Assembly (NCBI GenBank): GCA_007135635.1
Contig: SLIO01000196.1
Coordinates: forward strand, 1-6,543
Reading direction: 5' to 3'
DNA from: Methylomicrobium sp.
Lineage (GTDB): Bacteria > Pseudomonadota > Gammaproteobacteria > Methylococcales > Methylomonadaceae
DNA length: 6,543 nucleotides
The notes beneath the pieces are model-generated. The model ran no database searches and was not told where the DNA came from. It saw nothing but the letters and a program-made list of their open reading frames with translations. Position numbers and translations under genes: made by a program. This document shows, piece by piece, positions 1-6,407 of the stretch (positions are counted from its first letter, which is position 1; the number at the start of each line of letters is the position of its first letter).

Positions 1-1374
1 AACGAATTCGGCGGATTGAATGCCGTGTTGTTGCCTTTGGTGCTAGCCGCTGTAGGTATCGTGACATCGATTATCGGTACATGGTTCGTGCGTATCAAAG
101 AGGGCGGCAATCCGCAAAAAGCTTTGAATCGCGGCGAACTGGTGTCGGCATTATTCATGCTATTGGCAACCTATGGAATTACTCAATGGATGTTGCCGGA
201 ATCCTGGCAAACCGGCTCGGGTGTTTATACGTCGATGGGCGTGTTCATCGCTATTATTATTGGCTTGGCATCAGGGCTGGCGATAGGCGCGATTACCGAA
301 TTTTATACCGGAACCGGAACCCGCCCGGTAAGAGGCATCGTCGAGCAATCGCTGACCGGGTCCGCGACCAATATTATTGCCGGGGTCGGAGTCGGCATGC
401 AGTCGACCGCAGTACCGATTATTATTATTGCCGCCGCCATTATCGGAGCTTATGAATTCGCCGGTTTATACGGCATTGCCATAGCGGCGGTGGGGATGTT
501 GTCCAATACCGGTATTCAATTGGCTGTCGATGCTTATGGGCCCATCTCCGATAATGCCGGCGGCATCGCCGAAATGGCGGCCTTACCGAAAGACGTGAGA
601 GAGCGGACCGATAAGCTTGATGCAGTCGGTAATACGACCGCGGCAATCGGTAAGGGATTTGCGATCGGTTCGGCCGCATTGACCGCGCTGGCATTGTTTG
701 CCGCTTTCATGACCACCGCCAACATTTCCAGTATCGATATTTCCAAACCGTATGTCATGGGCGGTTTATTTTTGGGCGGCATGTTGCCGTTTCTATTTTC
801 ATCGTTAGCGATGGCGGCTGTCGGAAGAGCGGCGATGGATATGATTCAAGAAGTGAGACGACAGTTTGCCTCTATCCCCGAGTTGAAAGCGGCGCTCGAA
901 GTCATGCGTCGCAACGAAGGGAAGGAATTGGATCAATGGAGCGAGGCCGATCAGCTGGTTTTCAATAATGCGGACGGCAAAGCGGAATACAGTCAATGCG
1001 TCGCGATTTCAACACGGGCCTCGCTTCGGGAAATGGTGTTTCCCGGATTACTGGCCGTCGTTTCGCCGGTTGTTGTGGGATTCGGCGGCGGCGCTGAAAT
1101 GTTGGGCGGCTTACTGGCCGGGGTTACGGTAAGCGGGGTGTTAATGGCGATTTTTCAATCCAATGCCGGCGGCGCTTGGGACAATGCCAAGAAAATGATC
1201 GAAGCCGGTGTGGAAATTCAAGGGCGCACCTATCGTAAAGGTTCGGAACCCCATAAAGCGGCGGTAGTCGGCGACACGGTCGGCGATCCGTTCAAAGATA
1301 CTTCGGGGCCTTCGCTGAATATTCTGTTGAAATTGATGTCCGTGGTGGCATTGGTAATTGCGCCGATGTTGTGA
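1..1374 (+). CDS. hppA: Membrane-bound K+-dependent ion-pumping pyrophosphatase, C-terminal part (5' cut by window edge)
   Basis: This integral membrane enzyme hydrolyses pyrophosphate and pumps H+ (or Na+) across the cytoplasmic membrane. Frame 1 is open from the first base, so the gene starts before the window. About 457 residues are visible, against the family's usual 670-700. Recognisable family segments in order are [16 protein letters not shown] (codons near 301-345), [19 protein letters not shown] (near 550-606), [10 protein letters not shown] (628-657) and [17 protein letters not shown] near the C-terminus, with hydrophobic helices between them. In the GNTT motif the residue after TT is Ala (640-642) and a Gly follows three residues later (649-651). 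K+-independent pumps have Lys at the first of these positions, so this is the K+-dependent subfamily. The ion cannot be assigned from what is visible. The reading frame is undamaged, unlike several genes to the right, and converges on fdsD. Confidence 0.96.
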   Translation, partial: NEFGGLNAVLLPLVLAAVGIVTSIIGTWFVRIKEGGNPQKALNRGELVSALFMLLATYGITQWMLPESWQTGSGVYTSMGVFIAIIIGLASGLAIGAITEFYTGTGTRPVRGIVEQSLTGSATNIIAGVGVGMQSTAVPIIIIAAAIIGAYEFAGLYGIAIAAVGMLSNTGIQLAVDAYGPISDNAGGIAEMAALPKDVRERTDKLDAVGNTTAAIGKGFAIGSAALTALALFAAFMTTANISSIDISKPYVMGGLFLGGMLPFLFSSLAMAAVGRAAMDMIQEVRRQFASIPELKAALEVMRRNEGKELDQWSEADQLVFNNADGKAEYSQCVAISTRASLREMVFPGLLAVVSPVVVGFGGGAEMLGGLLAGVTVSGVLMAIFQSNAGGAWDNAKKMIEAGVEIQGRTYRKGSEPHKAAVVGDTVGDPFKDTSGPSLNILLKLMSVVALVIAPML

Positions 1375-1436
1375 TGAGTCTAAGACGATTTTGGGCCAAA
1401 AATATATCGTTCTACGTGTCCTGCTAATGCCATAAA

Positions 1437-1475
1437 AGACCGTTCGACCTACAACAGGTTTTAGGCGAACGGTCT
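1437..1475 (-). terminator. Hairpin between convergent hppA and fdsD, probably the fdsD terminator
   Basis: A perfect 10-bp inverted repeat, AGACCGTTCG at 1437-1446 and CGAACGGTCT at 1466-1475, encloses a 19-base loop that can add ACCT/AGGT pairing. Read on the minus strand the stem runs directly into CTTTTATG, a short T-tract that suits termination of the fdsD transcript. On the plus strand only TATTA follows, so it would be a weaker stop for hppA, though a shared bidirectional role is possible. Its position between two convergent stop codons supports the call. Confidence 0.6.
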
Positions 1476-1496
1476 ATTACCAGGCTTAAGCGCTTT

Positions 1497-1715
1497 TTAG
1501 AGTTTGGCTTCTAATTTCAGAGCGGCCTGTTTGACCGGTTCGGCCAGACCGTTTCCGTCTTTTCGGCAATAGTCGATGATTTCGCGGCGCATCCGGGGTT
1601 CCCAGGCGCGTAGTAGATGATTTTTGATGCTCTCGACGGCGGCCTCCTTATCAGGATCCGCATTGAAGAATTCGCCGATCGCGTTGGCCATTTTGATGAG
1701 TTTTTCTATCTGCAT
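1497..1715 (-). CDS. fdsD: NAD+-dependent formate dehydrogenase delta subunit
   Basis: A 72-residue protein beginning MQIEKLIKMANAIGEFF, with the central block HLLRAWEPRMRREI near residues 38-51. These blocks and the length match the small FdsD/delta subunit family encoded at the end of fds-type molybdenum formate dehydrogenase operons. FdsD is usually described as a small part of, or maturation aid for, the soluble FdsGBA complex, which oxidises formate to CO2 with NAD+. The ATG at 1713-1715 was chosen because AGAGG lies nine bases upstream on the minus strand and because the family starts here. The frame stays open to 1790, but that extension has no family resemblance. The gene looks intact while its partner genes to the right are broken or missing, so it is probably an orphan subunit in this locus. 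A 397-base hairpin-rich gap separates it from the fdsA-fdhD chimera. Confidence 0.85.
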   Translation of the reverse strand: MQIEKLIKMANAIGEFFNADPDKEAAVESIKNHLLRAWEPRMRREIIDYCRKDGNGLAEPVKQAALKLEAKL

Positions 1716-1760
1716 GATTGTCTGCCTCTGTACGCGACAAAAATTTCTTAAAGGATATGA

Positions 1761-1790
1761 TTCATAGGATTTATCTGCTACCCGTTTCAA
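1761..1790 (-). promoter_or_regulatory. Possible sigma70-type promoter for fdsD
   Basis: On the minus strand TTGAAA (1785-1790) and TATGAA (1761-1766) are separated by 18 bases, resembling -35 and -10 boxes, about 45 bases before the fdsD start. The -10 match is only partial (4 of 6). The site would allow fdsD to be transcribed independently of the genes beyond the hairpin array. This is a pattern match only. Confidence 0.25.
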
Positions 1791-1801
1791 CCATGGTGGA
1801 G

Positions 1802-2030
1802 TAAAAAAGCTTCAGCTTTTTTAGGCAAAAGTTAAAGCTTTTGCACTCCTTACCTCGCTGCCATTAACTTAAGCCGTCATGTCGGCATGTTTTGCCGACA
1901 TCCGGACTACATGGATGTATTTAATGATGGCCATCCGTGGCCCTGGATTCATGCCGGGCGTCCTGTCCGGCACCCTAACGGGTCAATGCAAATCTGCTCC
2001 CGGCAGATTTGTCCGCCGATCCTTGGCGGA
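1802..2030. repeat. Dense array of hairpins, probable dispersed structured repeat; fills the gene-free stretch 1791-2112
   Basis: At least seven inverted repeats lie in 229 bases. They are: a 9-bp A/T-tract stem at 1802-1810/1815-1823; GCAAAAG at 1825-1831 with 1838-1844; a 9-bp stem ATGTCGGCA at 1879-1887 with 1893-1901; ACATCC at 1898-1903 with GGATGT at 1913-1918, overlapping the previous stem; GGCCA at 1929-1933 with 1938-1942, overlapping a perfect 10-bp palindrome at 1926-1935; TGCCGG at 1952-1957 with 1967-1972; a 9-bp stem CAAATCTGC at 1989-1997 with 2003-2011; and TCCGCC at 2012-2017 with 2025-2030. No credible coding gene fits here. Such hairpin clusters are typical of REP- or MITE-like repeats scattered in gammaproteobacterial genomes, but no second copy lies in this window. 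The remainder, 2031-2112, shows nothing I can name. Confidence 0.6.
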
Positions 2031-2112
2031 ATGACGCGAGTTTTCGTTATCTTATTGGCCATGATTCCTTGCCTAGATTCGATTTTTTCGTGAAACCATT
2101 ACAAGGTTAATT

Positions 2113-2856
2113 TCAAGCCAAATCGGCTTCACGGTGAATCAGCCGATGCGAATGACTGTAGACGACATGCCTGTCTTCTCGGGCGAAGCCGACCAGCGTC
2201 AGCCCAGTCTCCTCGGCTAACCGTATCGCAAGTCCGGTCGGCGCGGAAATTGCGGCCAACAAGCCAATGCCGGCCACGGCGGTTTTTTGGACCATTTCGT
2301 AACTGGCCCGGCTCGTGACGATCACAAAGCCGTCGGACGGATTTCGTCCTGTCCTCAATAATGCCCCGATCAATTTATCCAAGGCATTGTGCCGCCCGAC
2401 ATCCTCGCGAATGTTTTGAATGCCCCGGCCCGACAAGACCCACGCGGCCGCATGCACCGCGCCGGCCATGTCCTGCAGTTCGCAGTCGCCGTTCGCCGAG
2501 CAGGTCAAGCAATCAAGTGGATGGTCGGATATATAGAGCTCCATGACGCCTCGGCGCACGTCGGCCAGTCTCTGATTCTGAGTGAGGACCTTCATGCCTT
2601 CGGCGACCGGCGTCGTGCAGGATGTCGGCATGCCGCGCGCGCCTTCGATTTGCACGACACACAAACGGCACGAGCCGAACGGTTCGATGCTATCGGTCGC
2701 GCACAGTTTCGGAATATCGATGCCGATGCTCGCCGCGGCGCGCATCACCGAAGTGCCGGCCGGTGCGGTCACCTGAAATCCGTCTATTTCCAGTGTGATC
2801 AGTTTGTCTGCCTCCTTGGCGGGGGTTCCAAAGTCTTGTTCTTTATTTAGGGGCAT
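2113..2856 (-). pseudogene. In-frame chimera: FdsA N-terminal iron-sulfur region fused to FdhD C-terminal half
   Basis: The open frame encodes 247 residues. Residues 1-130 match the N-terminus of the formate dehydrogenase alpha subunit. They contain a plant-type 2Fe-2S domain with Cys52, Cys63, Cys66 and Cys80, then a His-Cys3 4Fe-4S motif with His112, Cys116, Cys119 and Cys125. From about residue 132 (AGAVHAAAW) it becomes FdhD, the sulfurtransferase that matures formate dehydrogenase, with REDVGRHNALDK at 150-161, SRASYEMVQK at 182-191, SAPT at 204-207 and LVGFAR at 221-226. Missing are all molybdenum-cofactor domains of FdsA (a family of 900 or more residues) and the FdhD N-terminal half with its CxxC catalytic cysteines. 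Neither parental activity is expected. The ATG at 2854-2856 is supported by GGAGGT at 2863-2868, six bases upstream, and by its position 19 bases after the fdsB stop. A protein could still be made. An internal deletion joining the two neighbouring genes, or an assembly collapse, explains the structure. Confidence 0.85.
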
Positions 2857-2875
2857 ATCAGTACCTCCGGTGGGG

Positions 2876-3425
2876 TTAAGCCGCGCTGGCCTGTTCGGTT
2901 ATCCCGAAGTCTTCGGGAAAATGATTCAATGCGCTCAGCACGGGATAGGGCGTCATGCCGCCCAGCGCGCTCAATGAACCGTTCAGCAAGGTGTCGCAGA
3001 GATCGCGTAATTTTATGGAGATCGTGACCCGCGATGATGTCTTTGATGACCTCTTCGCCGCGCGTCGATCCGATACGGCACGGCGTGCATTTGCCGCAGG
3101 ATTCGATCGCGCAAAATTCCATGCTATAGCGTGCCATTTCGGCCATGTCGACGGTGTCGTCGAACACGACGATGCCGCCGTGGCCGACGACGGCCCAAAT
3201 CGCCGCGAAGGCTTCATAATCGAGCGGCGTATCGAATTGCGATTCGGGCAGGTACGCGCCCAGGGGTCCGCCGACCTGCACCGCCTTGATTGGACGTCCC
3301 GATGCCGAACCGCCGCCGTAATCGTAGAGTAGCTCGCGCAGGGTCAAACCGAACGCGAGCTCGACGAGGCCCGGATATTTGATGTTGCCGGCCAATTGTA
3401 TCGGCAGTGTGCCGCGCGAACGGCG
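2876..3425 (-). pseudogene. fdsB: Formate dehydrogenase beta subunit (NuoF-like), C-terminal fragment with frameshift
   Basis: Fds beta subunits carry FMN and a 4Fe-4S cluster and pass electrons from formate to NAD+. Recognisable sequence starts near SRGTLPIQLAGNIKYPG (about 3370-3419). It continues through GGGSASGRPIKAVQVGGPLG and the cluster motif ESCGKCTPCRIGSTRG, then changes frame near 3011-3014. There an AAAA run (minus strand) has one base more than needed. Dropping one A restores KLRDLCDTLLNG, then SLSALGGMTPYPVL, and a normal C-terminus ending in TAA at 2876-2878. Left unshifted, the frame runs on to 2847 with unrelated residues. The thioredoxin-like and most of the FMN/NAD-binding N-terminal region is absent; roughly 180 of 500 or more residues remain. 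The family's SLCALGG cysteine, expected to be the fourth cluster ligand, is Ser here (AGC, 2969-2971). The 5' end meets an unrelated plus-strand gene at about 3410-3428. Confidence 0.88.
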
Positions 3426-3727
3426 CGTTGGCGGCCGTCGGCTTGCGCGCCGAAGGCAACGATGGGCGTTACATCGGTTTGCGCGGCATGCGCGAATTGG
3501 AGCTGGGCGACTATTCCTTGAGCCGGCTGCAGGAATTGACCGATATCGAGCGAGTGCAAACCGTCGAAGACATCGCTGTCAGCGATTCGGGTGCGATCGT
3601 TTCGATGACTGAATGGGCCCGTCCGGTGCTGCTGGGCGGAAAAGCTGTTTTATTGGTGGAGAAAACGAATGACGATACAAACGATCGGTGGCGGGTTGTC
3701 CCTAAATCCGTCATTAAAACCTATTGA
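3407..3727 (+). pseudogene. Unrecognised protein, C-terminal fragment lacking its 5' end
   Basis: Frame 2 gives about 100 plausible residues from ANGALAAVGLRAEGND (3416 on), through GRYIGLRGMRELELGDYSLS and RLQELTDIERVQTVEDI, to VLLGGKAVLLVEK and a C-terminal WRVVPKSVIKTY. I do not recognise the family. The pattern is soluble and rich in predicted beta strands, with no membrane segment. The LGGKAVLLVEK and WRVVP strings faintly recall the C-terminal part of sulfite-oxidase-type molybdopterin-binding domains, but this is too weak to name it. The GTG at 3407 lies inside the breakpoint with the opposite-strand fdsB remnant and has no convincing ribosome binding site, so the true start is probably lost. 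The last 59 bases overlap the next gene, which fits translational coupling with the membrane protein downstream. Coding is likely; function is unknown. Confidence 0.55.
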
Positions 3728-4259
3728 ATTGAGCGCCAGGTCTGGCCTGAAAACGATGGCGTGGCTGCTGGCGGCCGGCGTTTTGGCTGTCATGTTGCAT
3801 GAATTGTTTCGCTGGCCGCTCAGAATGCCTGGCCGTCACGGCTTGGAATGGATGGCGATTCTGATTTTCGCGCGGACCGGCTCGACCTATCGTTGGGCCG
3901 CGACGGTTACGGCATTTGGCGCGGCATCGGCTTCTTTACTGCCGCTTGCAGGTGCTATCGAACCGTTGGCCGCCGCCTCTTATTGGATAACCGGCGTCAT
4001 CGTCGATCTGCTGTATCGGGCCGACAAGCAGTGGCGGCGCTATGCGTTTTACCTGGCGCTGATCGCGGCCGCCGCGCATTCGGTGCGTCCTCTGCTGAAT
4101 TGGATTGAACTGTTCTATCTGGGCGTCGAGCATCATTCCTTGACCAACGGTTTGTGGTATCCGGTATTGACGCATTTCGGTTTCGGCTTTATCGGCGGCT
4201 TGGCTGGCGCGGTGCTGGCCGGATTTTCGCAGCGTCGCCACCGCTTTTTTCATCGCTAA
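3669..4259 (+). CDS. Small polytopic inner-membrane protein, possibly ECF transporter S-component-like
   Basis: The gene encodes 196 residues with five to six hydrophobic segments, near 28-46, 59-69, 75-94, 98-117, 124-138 and 165-187. The C-terminal tail is basic and histidine-containing (SQRRHRFFHR). The ATG at 3669 is supported by GGTGGAG at 3655-3661, seven bases upstream. A later ATG at 3756 has no such signal and would start inside the first helix. Size and helix number fit substrate-binding S components of energy-coupling-factor transporters, and the block RWPLRMPGRHGLEWMA after helix 1 looks like a conserved signature. His44, His57, His137 and His169 lie in or beside membrane segments and could bind a metal, but that is speculation. 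No ECF ATPase or T component lies in this window. The receptor gene follows in the same reading frame, suggesting a shared operon for outer- then inner-membrane uptake of one ligand. Confidence 0.8.
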   Translation: MTIQTIGGGLSLNPSLKPIELSARSGLKTMAWLLAAGVLAVMLHELFRWPLRMPGRHGLEWMAILIFARTGSTYRWAATVTAFGAASASLLPLAGAIEPLAAASYWITGVIVDLLYRADKQWRRYAFYLALIAAAAHSVRPLLNWIELFYLGVEHHSLTNGLWYPVLTHFGFGFIGGLAGAVLAGFSQRRHRFFHR

Positions 4260-4280
4260 TTTCAGTCGGCGAGGTTCTTA

Positions 4281-6340
4281 ATCACGGCTCGATCCGCAGG
4301 ACACGAACACACCGCTAAAATCCGCCTGGCAGGCTACTCTTTGGCTTTGTTTTTACCGTTGGCAACGGCTTCGGATATGGCCGACGATGAAGTTTACCAT
4401 TTAGGCGAAATCGTCGTGCGCGGCGAAGACCCGGGCGTCGAAGCGATCGCGACGGTCTACGAACTGAATTCGTTGGATATCGAGCGCAAGGCGGCCAGAA
4501 CGCTCGACGAAGCGATCGAACTGTTGCCCGGCGTCAATATTCGTACCGGTGCCGACGGCACGCCGCGCATCGATGTCAGAGGCTTCAGAACCCGGCAAGT
4601 CAAGCTGCTGATCAACGGTGTACCGTTCAATTCGACATTCGACGGCCAATTCGATCCGACTATGATTCCGACCGAATCGATCGCGAAAATCAAACTGACT
4701 TCCGGCGCTAGTTCGGAGCTCTACGGCGAAGGCGCCCAGGCGGCCGTGATCAACATCATCACGAAAAAAGGCACTGCAGGTTTTCATGCGCAAGCGGCTG
4801 GTGAGGTCGGTGATCGCGGCCATCAACGCATCTGGGGCAGCGCGTCCGGCGGCATCGACAATGCCGATTTCAGAGTCAGCCTGAGCCATCAGGACCGCGA
4901 CGGTTTTCCATTGTCTCGCGATTTCGTCGGTACGCCGGAGGAAAGCGGCGGCCTTAGAAACAACAGCGACCGGCGCCGCACCAACGTCTACGCCAACGCC
5001 GGTTACCGTCCCAACGACGATTGGAGTCTCGGGCTTTCGTTCAATCACGCCCAGGGTGAACACGGCATTCCGTCGAGTGTGATCAACGACAATACCGACG
5101 TATTTGCGAACCGCCCACGTTACGAACGAATCAATGACGAAGCGATTTATGCGCCCCATTCTCGGTAGCCTATGATCCCGAAGGGCCTTGGTCGTCGAAA
5201 AATTGGGCTTATCTGAACATCGTCGACGAGCAGGGCAACCGATACGACGACGCGACGCTGTCGTCGATGAGCAACAATCGCGTTAACGGTACGTTCGACT
5301 TGAACAGCTCGACCCGAATCGCCGGCGGTCATACGCAAACCAGCTACGATCATGGCTGGGGTGGGCAATTGACGATCATGGGCGATGCGCGCGAGGAAAG
5401 CTGGGAGCAGCAAGGCGTCATTCGCGATGTCAGACTGTCTGCCGGCGGAGGGGGTGGAGGTGGCGGCGGTGGCGGAGGTGCTTCGCAACGCTTCGGACTG
5501 CGCGACGTCCATGAAAACCGAAGCATCGGCGTCGTCTCGACGGCCGCCGAACTGACCTTTTCAACGATCGAAAATCTCGGCATAGCAATGGGTTACGGAC
5601 ATCACTGGCTATTTCGGGACGATAACAGCAGCGCGGACGACAGCTCCTTCATCGCCGGCGCGCATTACGACCTGCCGACCGATACGCGTTTGCGCGCGTC
5701 GGCGTCGCGCAAAATCAGAGTGCCGTCGATACGCCAGCTTTACGACGGCAACGGCGGCGACCCGAATCTGCGCTTCGAGACATCATATAATTACGAGGCA
5801 GGCATCATGCAACAATTGCCGGGAAGGACTCAAATCGGAGTGACCGGCTTTTTGAACGATGTTGAAAATTTTATCGAGCGCGATAATGACGGTTTCTTCC
5901 GTAATTTTGCCAAATACGAATTCCAGGGCGTCGAAATCATCGGCGAATCCCGCTTTATCGACGACTTGCTGCTGCGCACCAGTTACACTTATCTCCACAG
6001 CAGGGACCGGTCCGACAGCGAAGGCCGCGACGAGTTACAATACCGTCCGAAACACAAGCTGGCTTTCGAGACCGATTATCAGTTCGGTTACGGATTCTCC
6101 GGTTATTTGAATGTGATGCATGTTGCCGACGAATATTACTATTCGCGCAACTTGCCGTTGCAAAAAGCGCGGCTCGAGGCATACACTTTGTTGAATATGA
6201 AATTGAATTACAGTTTTTTCAATGACCAAGCCGCTATCTATGTCGGTGCCGACAACATTCTCGATGAGGACTATCAGGAATCCTATGCGCTGCCGCAAGC
6301 CGGGCGCTTCGTCTATACCGGCGCGCGGTTGAGTTTTTGA
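4281..6340 (+). pseudogene. TonB-dependent outer-membrane receptor, BtuB-like architecture, with one frameshift
   Basis: These 22-strand barrels import large or scarce ligands using TonB energy. Counting from the TTG at 4341, a TonB box-like LGEIVV lies at 21-26. The plug domain is at about 35-145, with LPGVNIRTG, RIDVRGF, VKLLINGVPFN and LTSGASSELYGEGAQAAVINIITKKG-type signatures. The barrel then runs to a C-terminal strand ending in Phe, preceded by VGADNILDEDYQ, close in pattern to the end of BtuB. The first frame stops at TAG 5166-5168. Frame 2 (SVAYDPEGPW from 5162) carries on to TGA at 6338-6340. One missing base, possibly in the C-run 5154-5157, would restore about 686 residues, a normal length. 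The signal-peptide core GYSLALFLPLATA begins before 4341, but no ATG, GTG or TTG lies between the upstream stop and 4341. ATC at 4281, six bases after GAGG (4271-4274), is where a start would be expected. A 12-glycine run lies in the barrel. The ligand is unknown. Confidence 0.85.
5444..5479 (+). repeat. Polyglycine-coding G-rich tract in a receptor loop
   Basis: Twelve consecutive glycine codons use a mixture of GGC, GGA, GGG and GGT. They lie between an Asp/Arg-rich segment (VIRDVRLSA) and GASQRFGLRDVHENRS, in what should be a surface-exposed loop of the receptor barrel. The mixed third positions show it is not a recent pure triplet slippage product. It sits inside the open reading frame and does not itself break it. 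Confidence 0.9.
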
Positions 6341-6407
6341 GATAACCATCGGAGATCAAAATTCGGCGCCGGGTCTTTGCGGTGATAGCCGGGGGCGGTA
6401 TGAGATT

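Noticed and set aside
1716..1790. Upstream extension of fdsD to a start at 1790
   Set aside because: The family begins at MQIEKLIKMAN, and a ribosome binding site precedes that ATG. The extra 25 residues look like untranslated leader and overlap a possible promoter.
1802..1823. Strong intrinsic terminator
   Set aside because: The stem has only two G-C pairs and its T-run is part of the stem, so it is listed with the hairpin array and not called as a terminator.
1802..2030. CRISPR array
   Set aside because: The elements are different inverted repeats without a common direct repeat or regular spacer length.
1887..2093. Small plus-strand open frame of 68 codons
   Set aside because: It lies entirely over the hairpin array, and its translation follows the inverted repeats. 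There is no ribosome binding site or family resemblance.
2389..2850. Plus-strand 153-codon open frame opposite the fdsA-fdhD chimera
   Set aside because: The minus strand carries recognisable iron-sulfur and FdhD motifs. The plus-strand translation is Arg/His/Ala-rich and resembles no protein.
2113..2856. Reading the 247-residue protein as HoxU, a hydrogenase diaphorase subunit of similar length
   Set aside because: The N-terminal clusters alone would allow it, but residues from about 132 onward match FdhD and not the ferredoxin-type C-terminus of HoxU. The flanking fdsB and fdsD settle the context.
4401..5159. Long minus-strand open frame (252 codons) opposite the receptor gene
   Set aside because: It is antisense to clear TonB-receptor plug sequence and shows no domain resemblance. 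It is a by-product of GC-rich codon structure on the coding strand.
3008..5168. Programmed ribosomal frameshifting in fdsB or the receptor
   Set aside because: Neither site has a convincing heptameric slippery sequence with a following structure. Ordinary indels or sequencing errors are simpler.
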